In this document: one piece after another, positions 23,575 through 32,993 of the stretch
Position numbering within the stretch: position 1 is the stretch's first letter
How the letters are laid out: each line of letters opens with the position of its first letter
Virus record (IMG/VR): IMGVR_UViG_3300017963_000192
Location: 153,704 to 217,703 of that record
Reading direction: 5' to 3' (one strand)
DNA: 64,000 bases
Source: a virus
Notes under the pieces: model-generated
Databases searched by the model: none
The model's input: the letters and a program-made list of their open reading frames with translations, nothing else
What the model was told of the DNA's origin: nothing
Position numbers and translations under genes: made by a program

Positions 23575-26500
23575 AGAAATAAGAGCCATACCTCAAGGAA
23601 TCAGAACTCGACCTCAGATGTTGGACAAGGTTTTTGATAACAAGTTCTGTAAAAAATGTAAGCTCTATCAATGTGCAAAGAATCCTTATATAGAAGGAAG
23701 GGGCAATAAGAATGCTAAATTATTAATTATAGGTGAAGCTCCTGGAAAAAATGAAGATGAGATGGGACAAGTTTTTGTAGGAAGTTCTGGAAAGACTTTG
23801 CAGGAAAGGCTTAATAGATATGATATTGATTATTATATAACCAACGCTGTAAAATGTTTAGACGGTAAATCCTTAGTAAAAACAAAAGAAGGTAATAAGC
23901 GGATTAATTGGATAGTAAAAAACAAATGGGATGGTGAAGTTCTTTCTATTAATAAAGATGGTGAGTTTGTCTGGAAAAATATTTATGGTTGGCACAGAAG
24001 TCTCATTAATAATAGAGACATATATAAAATATCAATAATAGATGGTAAAAACAATCCAAATGGAAAACCTAACATTTTAGTAACAGAAGATCATATTATT
24101 ATTACTGAAAGAGGTGAGGTTTTAGCAAAAGATCTTGTTTCTGGAAAGGATAAAATTGCTACTGGAACTCCTTATTTTGGAGGACATAGATCAGAACAAT
24201 TAATTATTGGATCATTGATGGGGGATGCGTTTGTTTCAAATAGAAATTATTTAGAAGAAAGACATTCTCTGAAACAAAGAGAATACCTACTTTTAAAAAC
24301 CAAATTGTTGGAATATTGGAAACCCTCTATAAGTAAAGGAACTATTAGAAACAACAAAAAATCTTATTCTTATATTGGGTATAGGATTTCAAGTACATTA
24401 TTTTTTAAACAATTAAGGAAACAGTTTTATAAAAACGGGAAAAAAATTTTTCCCGAACATTATGTAAATAGATTAAATATTTTTGGACTAGCTATAATTT
24501 TTATGGATGATGGCTACGGTAGATATTATGATAATAATAAGCATTCGAGAAGTGAGGACACGTTTCAAGTTGAAATTGCATTAGGAAAGATTGATGAAAA
24601 ATCAGCCAAAAACATTGTGAACAGGTTTAAAGAATTAGGGTATGATGTATATGTTACAAATAAAGATATTTATAGATTAAGATTTAAATATAAAAAGGCT
24701 TATAAATTCTTAAAGGATATTGCAAAATATGTTCCCCATAGTATGAGGTATAAGTTGCCCGAATCTTTGAGAGATTATCCTTTTATGGAAAGTGCTTACA
24801 AACCAGAAAAAACAAAGACATACTATTCTGAAATAAATGTTTCAAAAGTGGATTATTCAAAATTATCTAATTCAAAATCGGTTTATTGTATTGATGTAAA
24901 AGATACTCATAACTTTGTAACACCTTCTGGAGTTGTTCATAATTGTAGACCTACAGATGCTCAATCTAAAAATAGAACTCCTAGACCTGTTGAGATTAAA
25001 TGTTGTCTTCCTTTTACAATGAAAATAATAGAAGAAATAAAGCCTAAAGTTATATTAACATTAGGAAGAATACCGATGTCTCAAATACTTGGATTGAATT
25101 TAAGTATGAAGATTATGAGAGGGCATACCTATTACCATCCAGAATTAAATGTTACAATAATTCCCACATACCACCCTGCATATTTAGGGAGAGTTAACGA
25201 TGCTTTATATTACAAACAATTCGAAAATGATTTATTAATTGCTAATAATTTAGCGTATGCTCCGGCAAAAAGAATATTACCACCGTCACCAATTTCTATG
25301 AAAGATCCAATAGAAATAAAGGAGTATTTAGAATCATTATTAAACGTTGATGCTATTGCAATAGACTTAGAAACAAGTGGGACTGATCATATTAATGATA
25401 AAATAACTGATATATCTTTTTGTGCTAAAGCTGGTGAGGGTGTTCACATATCTTGGGATGATATAATACCTCATTTTGAATTATTGAGTGAGGTAATGAT
25501 GTCAGATGCTGTTAAGGTTGGTCAGAACTTTACTTTTGATATAAAGTTTTTAAGAATGGCTGGAGTAGATGTTAACAATTATTCTTTTGATACCTTACTA
25601 GCAGAACATATGTTAACAATGAGTTATGAAAAGAAAGAAGTGAGTGGTTTGTATAAATTGAAGAACATGGCATGGAAAGGAACTCCTATGGGAGGTTACG
25701 AAGAAGTTCTTGGCTCTGGAGGAATCAAAAAAGCGGTTAAAAAGAAAGAGAAAAAGAAAGATGAAGATGTTTTTCAAGGAAATTTATTTGAAAATCCTAA
25801 TGAAAAAAAGAATGAAGAGCTAGAAAAATTTGCAAACGTTATAGATGTTATTAGAAAGAAAAAGTTAGAGGATTCTGGATTAGAACCTTTAGAATATTAT
25901 TCAGCAATGGATGCGGACGTTACATTTAGACTTTTTCAAAGACAGAAACCTTTGATTGATAAAGATTTCTCTTTTCCTTTTTATGAAATAGTAATGCCGT
26001 TATCATGGACATTAATGAGAGTAGAGGAAAATGGTATTAGGTTAAATTCGGATTATATGAATTCTATTAAGATTGATAATCTAGAAAATATGGAAAGATG
26101 TAAACAAGAATTATTTAATCTGGCAGGGAAAGAATTTAATTTAAACTCTACTGATGATTTAAAAGATTTAATATTTAATAAGTTAAAGATAACACCTAGT
26201 GATGAATTTAAAACCAAACCAAGCAAAACCTATCCTGATGGGCAGTACTCAACCGATGAAAAAGCAATAGCGTATTATAGCTCGAAAAATCCAGCATTGA
26301 ATTTTTTGATTGAATACAGAAAACTTTACAAAGAGAACTCTACTTATATAGACGGCTTTAAAAAATTTATGCAAGAAGATACTTGGAGAGTCCATCCTAA
26401 TTATTTACAACACTCAACTGCTACTGGAAGATTGAGTTGTATTTCGGAAGGGACGAAAATAACGATGGTTGGAGAAGAAAGAAATATAGAAAATGTTAAA

Positions 26501-29347
26501 GTTGGTGATTTAGTTTATTGTTATGATGAAAAAGGCGAATTGAAAATATCAAAAGTTACGAATGTTTTTAATAATGGCATTCAAGATTGTATTAAATTAA
26601 AATGGCAAAGTAGTGGTTCTGGAGATATTGGAGAATTAGTATTAACACCAAATCATTTAGTAAAACACAAATATAAAGGGTGGATTCGTGCTGATTCATT
26701 AAATCGATATGATAAGATTTTTCATTTAAGAAAGTCCTTACAGAAAAATGGTAGAATTAGATTATATGGGACTAACAAGTTTATGAAATTTGAGGAGCAA
26801 GTTATAAAGGAAGAATATTTTAAAGCTCCATCTAGTTTATTAATTCATCATAAAGATGAAAATCCGTCAAATAATAAAATTTCAAATTTTGAAATTTTAT
26901 CTAATTCAAAACATTCAAAATTACACTCTATAAAATTGGTAAAAGAGGGAAGAATTAAATGGGATCATTTAGATAAGTATAGAGATAAGATAAAACGAAG
27001 AACTGGTAAAAACCATTATTATTGGAAAGAATTTAATAAAGAAGATCTTATCCAAATGTTAGAAAATGCTAATGGAGTGATATCTAATTTAAAGATTGAC
27101 AAAGAAACATTTAGAAATAAATGCAAATTAGTTGGTTTTGATTATAAAAAATATAAATATTTTTATTCTAAAAAAGTTGGATATCTTGATGAGAAAAAAA
27201 TTGTTAATGTTTTATATAAATTTGAAAAAGAATCCAATTCATTTGATAAATGTGCAAGGTACTTAGGAATAGGTAGATCTAAACTTAAAGAGTTATGTGA
27301 CTATTACGGTATTTCTACAAATCATATGATTTTATCTGTAACACCTTTTGGAAAATGCAAAGTATATGATCTAGAAGTAGAAGAACACCACAATTTCATT
27401 GCTAATGAAATTTGTGTTCATAATTGTCTTTCCCCACCTATTCAAACCATCCCTAGAAAGAACAAGATTAGAAACATGATTGTTCCCAGAGATGGAGGAA
27501 AGCTTGTTGTTGCAGACTTATCTCAAATAGAATTAAGAATCTTGGCAATGATTAGTGGTGATCAAAGAATGATAAACGCTTTTGAAAGTGGTGTTGATTT
27601 TCATACTGCAACAGCTTGCAGTATGTTTAGAATAAATCCTAATGAATTTGATAAAAATAATTCTAAACATAATGAATTTAGAAGTGTTGCAAAATGTGTT
27701 CATCCATCATCTTTAATTATTTATAATCTTGAAATAAAAAGAATGTGTGATATTGTTAAGAATAGTAAAGAAGATTCTTTTGAAAAAATACAAGGACATA
27801 TTTGGAACGGTAAAAATATTGTTGATTTAAAAAACACATATAAATCTAACAAAGGTAAGAGAATATTAATTTCTGCTCACAAGTCTATTTTAGTGTGTTC
27901 TGAAAATCATCAAGTACAGTTAAAAGATGGTTCGTTAAAAAAGGCAAAAGATATTAAAGAGAAAGATGTTTTATGTGATGTATCCTTTCCTGATTTAGTG
28001 TCAATGCCACAAAGTATTAAGATAAATCCTTTTAATGGAGAAGATGAACAAGGATTAACATTATGGTTAGATGAAAAATGGGCATATTTAGCTGGCGTAT
28101 ATACAGGAGATGGGTGCTATGCTGAAAAACATATTAGTATTTCTACTGGAAGTGAAAGCAAACACGAAGATTGGAAGGATGTTTTAATAAAAGCTTTTGA
28201 TGATGTCGGAATTTATGCTAAAAAAAGAGATTCTCATTTTGATAAAAAAAGAAATAGAAATAGTAAAAGTAGTTCTGTGTACGTTGGTTCAACTAGAACA
28301 AGAAGATTTTTTGATAAACTTGAACTGACAAAAGAGGGTGAAGGAAAAACATTAAGAGTTCCTCTGTGGGTGTTAAATAATTATGATAATTGTTGGGCAT
28401 TCCTTGGTGGATTATTGGATACTGATGGAACAGTTACAACTGATCCATTAAGTAGAACATTGTCTATTACAACAAAGTCTTGGGAGTTAATGCAGGATTT
28501 AACAGTATTGTTAAACAGATTAGGAATTGAATACGGAATAGAAAATACTTTCAATAAAACATATAAAAGATATTATTTTAGAGTGCAGATTTATGCACGA
28601 AATACTGAAGAGATTTTTAATAGAAAGATAATGCGTTGTCCATACAAAGTTGAAAGATTAAAGAAAAAAGTAGAGACCCTTAAAAACAGAAGAAGATCTA
28701 ACCATAACAAAGATAATTTTGTTAAAAGAATTGAAGTATTAGATGAGGGAGATTTATTTGATATTGAAGTTGATTCTAAAGATCATCTTTATTGGGTAAA
28801 TGGTATAGTAACTCACAACACAATAAACTTCGGAATAGCTTACGGAAGAGGTGCTTATTCTATCGTTGTTGAGTTAAGAGACTTCTATGGTATTGATATT
28901 ACTCAAGATGAGGCAAGTAACTTTATTAACACTTTTTATGGGACGTATAAAGATGTTAAAAGATGGATGATAGAGACAGTTAATTTTGCAAGAACTTATG
29001 GATATGTTGAAACAATTTATGGTAGAAAGAGATTTTTACCTATGATACATAGTTCTAATACAGAAGATAAAGCGAAAGCAGAGAGACAGGCAGTTAATAC
29101 TATGATTCAATCTTCTGCATCAGACGTGAACAACATTGCACTTATTAGAATAGGGAAATGGTTGGACGATAGCAATAAAAAATCTATGCTAATCGGATGT
29201 GTTCACGATAGTATTTTAGTAGATAGCCCAGAGGATGAGGTTGAAGAAGTTTCTGAAAAACTTGTGGAGTGTATGACTAAAGATGTACCACGAATAACTA
29301 TTCCGCTTAAAGCGGATTTAGATATATTAGACAAATGGGAGAAATGA
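23564..29347 (+). CDS. Uracil-DNA glycosylase/DNA polymerase I fusion with three inteins
   Basis: 1927-aa precursor; inteins at residues 98-460, 959-1287 and 1378-1752 leave 860 aa. The N-terminal ~230 extein residues are a family-4-type uracil-DNA glycosylase: CKKC, GEAPGKNEDEMGQVFVGSSG, TNAVK-CRP, KCCLPF and YHPAYL, with four cysteines that fit the Fe-S ligands. Next is a 3'-5' exonuclease start (AIDLETSG), then the PolA palm and fingers: TATGRLS, VVADLSQIELRILA, INFGIAYG, YGRKRFLPMI and VHDSIL. A separate 5'-3' exonuclease domain is not seen. It would copy phage DNA and could remove uracil during synthesis. AAGGAG precedes the ATG. The fusion is read directly in one frame. The gene leads into clamp and RecA-like genes. 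Confidence 0.92.
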   Translation: MQVEEIRAIPQGIRTRPQMLDKVFDNKFCKKCKLYQCAKNPYIEGRGNKNAKLLIIGEAPGKNEDEMGQVFVGSSGKTLQERLNRYDIDYYITNAVKCLDGKSLVKTKEGNKRINWIVKNKWDGEVLSINKDGEFVWKNIYGWHRSLINNRDIYKISIIDGKNNPNGKPNILVTEDHIIITERGEVLAKDLVSGKDKIATGTPYFGGHRSEQLIIGSLMGDAFVSNRNYLEERHSLKQREYLLLKTKLLEYWKPSISKGTIRNNKKSYSYIGYRISSTLFFKQLRKQFYKNGKKIFPEHYVNRLNIFGLAIIFMDDGYGRYYDNNKHSRSEDTFQVEIALGKIDEKSAKNIVNRFKELGYDVYVTNKDIYRLRFKYKKAYKFLKDIAKYVPHSMRYKLPESLRDYPFMESAYKPEKTKTYYSEINVSKVDYSKLSNSKSVYCIDVKDTHNFVTPSGVVHNCRPTDAQSKNRTPRPVEIKCCLPFTMKIIEEIKPKVILTLGRIPMSQILGLNLSMKIMRGHTYYHPELNVTIIPTYHPAYLGRVNDALYYKQFENDLLIANNLAYAPAKRILPPSPISMKDPIEIKEYLESLLNVDAIAIDLETSGTDHINDKITDISFCAKAGEGVHISWDDIIPHFELLSEVMMSDAVKVGQNFTFDIKFLRMAGVDVNNYSFDTLLAEHMLTMSYEKKEVSGLYKLKNMAWKGTPMGGYEEVLGSGGIKKAVKKKEKKKDEDVFQGNLFENPNEKKNEELEKFANVIDVIRKKKLEDSGLEPLEYYSAMDADVTFRLFQRQKPLIDKDFSFPFYEIVMPLSWTLMRVEENGIRLNSDYMNSIKIDNLENMERCKQELFNLAGKEFNLNSTDDLKDLIFNKLKITPSDEFKTKPSKTYPDGQYSTDEKAIAYYSSKNPALNFLIEYRKLYKENSTYIDGFKKFMQEDTWRVHPNYLQHSTATGRLSCISEGTKITMVGEERNIENVKVGDLVYCYDEKGELKISKVTNVFNNGIQDCIKLKWQSSGSGDIGELVLTPNHLVKHKYKGWIRADSLNRYDKIFHLRKSLQKNGRIRLYGTNKFMKFEEQVIKEEYFKAPSSLLIHHKDENPSNNKISNFEILSNSKHSKLHSIKLVKEGRIKWDHLDKYRDKIKRRTGKNHYYWKEFNKEDLIQMLENANGVISNLKIDKETFRNKCKLVGFDYKKYKYFYSKKVGYLDEKKIVNVLYKFEKESNSFDKCARYLGIGRSKLKELCDYYGISTNHMILSVTPFGKCKVYDLEVEEHHNFIANEICVHNCLSPPIQTIPRKNKIRNMIVPRDGGKLVVADLSQIELRILAMISGDQRMINAFESGVDFHTATACSMFRINPNEFDKNNSKHNEFRSVAKCVHPSSLIIYNLEIKRMCDIVKNSKEDSFEKIQGHIWNGKNIVDLKNTYKSNKGKRILISAHKSILVCSENHQVQLKDGSLKKAKDIKEKDVLCDVSFPDLVSMPQSIKINPFNGEDEQGLTLWLDEKWAYLAGVYTGDGCYAEKHISISTGSESKHEDWKDVLIKAFDDVGIYAKKRDSHFDKKRNRNSKSSSVYVGSTRTRRFFDKLELTKEGEGKTLRVPLWVLNNYDNCWAFLGGLLDTDGTVTTDPLSRTLSITTKSWELMQDLTVLLNRLGIEYGIENTFNKTYKRYYFRVQIYARNTEEIFNRKIMRCPYKVERLKKKVETLKNRRRSNHNKDNFVKRIEVLDEGDLFDIEVDSKDHLYWVNGIVTHNTINFGIAYGRGAYSIVVELRDFYGIDITQDEASNFINTFYGTYKDVKRWMIETVNFARTYGYVETIYGRKRFLPMIHSSNTEDKAKAERQAVNTMIQSSASDVNNIALIRIGKWLDDSNKKSMLIGCVHDSILVDSPEDEVEEVSEKLVECMTKDVPRITIPLKADLDILDKWEK
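23855..24943 (+). mobile_element. Intein 1 of polymerase fusion (LAGLIDADG type), 363 aa
   Basis: Begins with Cys (CLDGKSLVKTKEG), ends with SGVVHN and is followed by extein Cys, restoring NAVK-CRP in the glycosylase part. The +1 cysteine is a predicted Fe-S ligand. Endonuclease motifs IIGSLMGDAFVSN and IIFMDDGYGRY resemble the larger LAGLIDADG subfamily found in homing introns. Confidence 0.9.
26438..27424 (+). mobile_element. Intein 2 of polymerase fusion (HNH type), 329 aa
   Basis: Begins CISEGTKITMVGEERNIENV and ends NEICVHN before extein Cys, restoring GRLS-CLSPP in the polymerase nucleotide-binding region. An HNH module (LLIHHKDENPSNNKISNFEI, then H-x3-H) and a later helix-turn-helix region (SFDKCARYLGIGRSKLKELC) are inserted. 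One of two HNH-type inteins in the window. Confidence 0.9.
27695..28819 (+). mobile_element. Intein 3 of polymerase fusion (LAGLIDADG type), 375 aa
   Basis: Begins CVHPSSLIIYNLEIKRM and ends NGIVTHN before extein Thr, restoring VAK-TINFGIAYG. The site is the O-helix lysine region that grips the incoming dNTP, so the unspliced enzyme is expected to be inactive. LAGLIDADG motifs are AGVYTGDGCYAE and GGLLDTDGTV. Confidence 0.92.
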
Positions 29348-29348
29348 T

Positions 29349-30461
29349 ATGGAAATAACATTAGATAAAATGAAATTAAGTACTACATTGTCGTTTTTGG
29401 ACAAGGTAATCAAGAAAAAAGATGTAAGTGAGGTTTATAAAAATTGCCAGTTTAAATTTGAAAATAATTCTCTTACTTTGTATGCTTGTGGTGGACAGTA
29501 TGTAGTTAAATCTAGTTATGGTAGAATTGGTGCTACGAACATGAGTTGCCTTGTTGAATATGATGCATTAAATAAATTGATTCCTCTTTTGGATAATGAT
29601 GAAATAATATTTAAGTTCAATTCGGATAATATGGTCATCTTTGATGGTGGAAACGAGTATACTTTTCAATATTTTGTGGAAGGTGATTTTGCTAATATAA
29701 TCGATAGTTTGAGTTTGCAAGTGAGTAGTGAGCCTATAGTTGTAATAGATGTTAGTGAACTTGAGAAAATAAATAAATTTGTATATCCTTGTATAGATAC
29801 TACAAAAAATGCAACTCTTTGTGGGGTTTTTTATGATGGTAATTTTGTTACTACTGATATAAAAAGTTGTGCAATTTATCATTACGATGAAAAAGAGAGT
29901 GATGATACTATATTTATACCAAAGGATGGCTTTGATATTATTAGCACTTTATCTGAAAAGGATTTAACATTTTCTTTTCATCATTCGGAAAACATAGTAA
30001 TAGCACAATCTGAAAATGTTTCTTATTTAATTCCTTTAATGTCTGCGAAGTTCCCTAGCTATAAACCTCTTGTTGAGCATGTGAGTAAATATAAAAACCA
30101 AGTAAGGATTGATAAAGGAAAATTTGTAAAATCTTGTAGTAAACTCCTTGCATTCTCAACGTCTATGTTTAGTGCTGTTAATAAAGCAGATTTTGAAATT
30201 AATGATATAATTAATATGAAAGCTGGCTCTGATAGAAAAAGAGCTATAGAAGAATTGGCTCCTATAGAATCTAATAGTAACGGGAAAGTAGGATTTTCTG
30301 TTAATGTAGCTCAACTTTTGAGTCAGGTTTCTAAAATAGATGAATCAGAAATAACACTTAAATATGAAGAGGGATCTAAAAACCCTCTATATTTTTATGG
30401 AGATGAAAACAAAATGTACCTTACTACGTTACTAGTTGGAGGAGAAGAGAATGGAGAATGA
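29349..30461 (+). CDS. DNA polymerase sliding clamp (beta-clamp-like)
   Basis: 370 aa, the length of bacterial DnaN. Three repeats of about 120 residues with alternating strands are visible, and the landmark sequence LIPLMSAKFPSYKPLV near 225-240 matches the clamp family consensus. The C-terminus is shorter than the bacterial MPMRL tail (YLTTLLVGGEENGE). It encircles DNA and holds the polymerase encoded just upstream (one-base gap). Overlaps the RecA-like gene by 11 bases. Confidence 0.75.
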   Translation: MEITLDKMKLSTTLSFLDKVIKKKDVSEVYKNCQFKFENNSLTLYACGGQYVVKSSYGRIGATNMSCLVEYDALNKLIPLLDNDEIIFKFNSDNMVIFDGGNEYTFQYFVEGDFANIIDSLSLQVSSEPIVVIDVSELEKINKFVYPCIDTTKNATLCGVFYDGNFVTTDIKSCAIYHYDEKESDDTIFIPKDGFDIISTLSEKDLTFSFHHSENIVIAQSENVSYLIPLMSAKFPSYKPLVEHVSKYKNQVRIDKGKFVKSCSKLLAFSTSMFSAVNKADFEINDIINMKAGSDRKRAIEELAPIESNSNGKVGFSVNVAQLLSQVSKIDESEITLKYEEGSKNPLYFYGDENKMYLTTLLVGGEENGE

Positions 30462-31803
30462 TTTACCAGATGTAATAAAAGAAATTAACAAAAGCAAAAA
30501 AGCAACAAAGATAACAACACTGACAAAAGCTAAAGCGGCTCGACTTAAAAAAATGTTTTCTGGTTCTGTATCTGTAGATGCTATTTCAAATGGTGGTTAT
30601 GCTTATCGAAGAATACATCTGTCTTTTGGTTCAAAGAGTGCTGGAAAGAATGCTCTCCTTTATCAAATGATGGCATATAATCAAAGACTTTGTAGAGATT
30701 GTGGTGGAATTAGAGCAATTTATTGGGGAGTTAAAGAAGATAGACATTCACTTTTTATGAAATACGTATTAAAAATACCTCAATGTTTGTGTGGAGGTCA
30801 AGGAAAAATATTCTTAATTCTTGATTATGAAAAATCAATTGATGTTGAGGAACCTAGAAAGGTAGAGGTTGTAGAATGTTTTGACAGGACTACTGGAGAA
30901 CAGGTTTCTGATGTAGAATATGAAGATGCTAATGATAAATACAAAAAGCTATGTGCTAAAGAAAAACTCACAGAGAAACAACAAAAAACACTTGAAGATT
31001 TAGAAGTTTGGTTAGATAAGCTTGATGTTAAAAAGCAAATCATTGAACAATTGTCTACTGCTGATTATCTTGTTGCGTGTGGGGTTCTTATTGATGAACT
31101 TCTAATTGCTGACCCAGAAGATACCGAAGAAGGTATTGAACATTGTAGAAAGATAATTAAAGAAAGAGGTGTTGACGGGATTATCTGGGATTCAATTCAA
31201 GCAGCAATACCTAAATGGGTTAAAGAGAGAGATGCCGAAGCTGATACAATGGGTAAAGAGGCAAAGCAAAACGCATTATTAATGCGTCATATCTGTAGTT
31301 CCTTTGCAGCAAGAGATTTAGAAGATGAGATGGAAGCATATAAACCAGGTTTCTTCTTGACAAGTCAAATGAGAAGTTCTATGAGTATGTATGAGCAAGA
31401 TAGCTATTCTGGAGGACATGGAATAAAACATCATATAAGTTTTGCTTTAGAGCACAAACGTAATAAATTTTTAAAAGAAGATGGAACTGAAGCGTCTTTT
31501 AAAGAACAATTCTACGGGCAAGAAATAAGATTACGTGCAGAAAAGAATAAGTTTGGTCCTCCTGGAGATATGTATACTGTCGATTATTATTTCAGAGAAT
31601 CTGAGCATCATAGTGTTGGAGAGATTGATCATACAAAAGAGATAGTTAATTTAGGTATTTCTAAGGGACTTATTGAAAGGGCTGGAGCATATTATAAAAC
31701 TAAGGGAGAGTCATTTCAGGGGATGGCAAGACTTACAGAATTCTTTAGAGAGAATCCTGAATTTGTAGGAAACTTGTATGAAGATATACAAGAGAAATTA
31801 TAA
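30451..31803 (+). CDS. RecA/UvsX-like recombinase with Cys4 insertion
   Basis: 450 aa from ATG 30451, with GGAGGA seven bases upstream; a longer TTG reading is unlikely. A P-loop GSKSAGKNALLYQM (about residues 56-70) replaces the usual GK(T/S) with GKN. The second half carries VDGIIWDSIQAAIP (Walker B), GKEAKQNALLMRHI, FFLTSQMR and EKNKFGPPGDMYTVDYYF, the last matching RecA KNK-PP blocks. Between them, an insertion has CRDCGG and CLCGGQGK, a possible zinc site near the ATP domain. Function in strand exchange is inferred; the altered P-loop makes ATP use uncertain. It is ahead of a nuclease and helicase loader, forming a recombination operon. Confidence 0.68.
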   Translation: MENDLPDVIKEINKSKKATKITTLTKAKAARLKKMFSGSVSVDAISNGGYAYRRIHLSFGSKSAGKNALLYQMMAYNQRLCRDCGGIRAIYWGVKEDRHSLFMKYVLKIPQCLCGGQGKIFLILDYEKSIDVEEPRKVEVVECFDRTTGEQVSDVEYEDANDKYKKLCAKEKLTEKQQKTLEDLEVWLDKLDVKKQIIEQLSTADYLVACGVLIDELLIADPEDTEEGIEHCRKIIKERGVDGIIWDSIQAAIPKWVKERDAEADTMGKEAKQNALLMRHICSSFAARDLEDEMEAYKPGFFLTSQMRSSMSMYEQDSYSGGHGIKHHISFALEHKRNKFLKEDGTEASFKEQFYGQEIRLRAEKNKFGPPGDMYTVDYYFRESEHHSVGEIDHTKEIVNLGISKGLIERAGAYYKTKGESFQGMARLTEFFRENPEFVGNLYEDIQEKL

Positions 31804-32282
31804 TGGATAACAAAAAGAGGTCAAAGAAACGAGAGAATAAAGGAGCATCAAATATAGGTGGAAGAAGTCACCCTAATTCTGGAGCAGTTTGGTATAGAAA
31901 AGGAGATTACTCTAACGAGAATTTCTTAATAGAAGATAAATATACTGATGCTGACTATTACTCTCTTTCTTTATCTGTTTTAAATACTGTCGAAAAACAT
32001 GCTAATAAGGTTGGTAAAATACCTGTAGTAAGCATAGGTTTTGAGTCGTATAAGAAAGATTACGCAGTTTTAAGAGAGTGTGATTGCTCTCATATTGTAG
32101 ATGAAGATATAGAAATTATTGAAACCGATAAGAAAAGCAAGAGAATCTACTGTGAAGAACTACAAAAAAAATATGTAAATTGCGAAAATATTTTTCTTTT
32201 TAAAGTTAAACTACGTGATAGATTTTATTATATTTTAATGCTAAATGACTTTGAAGATAACATAGATAAATTTTTTTGTTAG
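31803..32282 (+). CDS. PD-(D/E)XK nuclease, phage Holliday-junction-resolvase-like
   Basis: 159 aa, starting on the last base of the previous stop. The segment GAVWYRKGDYSNENFLIEDKYT (residues about 28-50) holds the D...E-x-K catalytic set of PD-(D/E)XK nucleases, and HANKVGKIPVVSIGFE follows as the next strand. A basic, Ser/Arg-rich start (KKRSKKRENK) could bind DNA. A RuvC-like resolvase is also present, so this one may act on other branched or replication structures. Family-level call. Confidence 0.62.
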   Translation: MDNKKRSKKRENKGASNIGGRSHPNSGAVWYRKGDYSNENFLIEDKYTDADYYSLSLSVLNTVEKHANKVGKIPVVSIGFESYKKDYAVLRECDCSHIVDEDIEIIETDKKSKRIYCEELQKKYVNCENIFLFKVKLRDRFYYILMLNDFEDNIDKFFC

Positions 32283-32291
32283 GAGAGATTC

Positions 32292-32993
32292 ATGGCTAAA
32301 TGTCCAGAATGTAATGGATCAGGTTTCATACTAAAGAAAGATAAATACGATGAAGATGTTTGGTCTCCTTGTGAATGCAGAAAGAAAAGAGAAGCAGAAG
32401 TTTCTACAGAGATTAAATTTACAGAGGCTAACATTAGAAAATCATTACGAAGATATACTTTTGAAGACTACCTTAAATACCCGTTTAAAAGAAAAGACAA
32501 ATTACATAACGCCCCACAAATAAAAGAATTTCAAAATTATTTAGAGAATCCTTCTGATTTTCTTGATAATTATTCTGTGTTATGGATTTGGGGAACTGAT
32601 GCTAATGCTGGTCACACAACCCTAGCATCAATTTTAGGCATTAAATTACTTGAGTTTGGATATAAAGTTAGATTTTTGGAGATACAACACTTGATAGAAG
32701 CCTTTACAAAGTTTGATGAAAAAGAAGTATTTTTTACAGAACTTAAAAAATTTGATATTTATATTATTAATGATGCGTTTGATGTTGATAGGGGTCATGT
32801 CGGAGGAAAATATTCTCAGGTTCATTTATACCAATTTATTAATGATGCATTAATTGATGGAAAACATTTTATAATGACATCAAACAGGTTAGTTCGTGAC
32901 ATAGACAAAGGTGATTTAAAAGATTTCGAACAATCGAAAATAATAATATCAAGGTCAGTCAAACAATTAGAGTTTAGAGGTTCTATAGATTGA
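32292..32993 (+). CDS. DnaC-like helicase loader AAA+ ATPase with altered P-loop
   Basis: 233 aa. It begins with a zinc pair (CPECNGSG) and CECR, as in DnaC-like phage proteins. The Walker A region is WIWGTDANAGHTTLASILG: the invariant Lys is His, so normal ATP binding is doubtful. Walker B is IYIINDAFD, sensor FIMTSNR, and an arginine-containing end IIISRSV. Loaders of this type deliver DnaB to DNA; the gene lies 0.6 kb before the helicase. Ribosome site AGGAGA precedes the ATG. Confidence 0.65.
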   Translation: MAKCPECNGSGFILKKDKYDEDVWSPCECRKKREAEVSTEIKFTEANIRKSLRRYTFEDYLKYPFKRKDKLHNAPQIKEFQNYLENPSDFLDNYSVLWIWGTDANAGHTTLASILGIKLLEFGYKVRFLEIQHLIEAFTKFDEKEVFFTELKKFDIYIINDAFDVDRGHVGGKYSQVHLYQFINDALIDGKHFIMTSNRLVRDIDKGDLKDFEQSKIIISRSVKQLEFRGSID

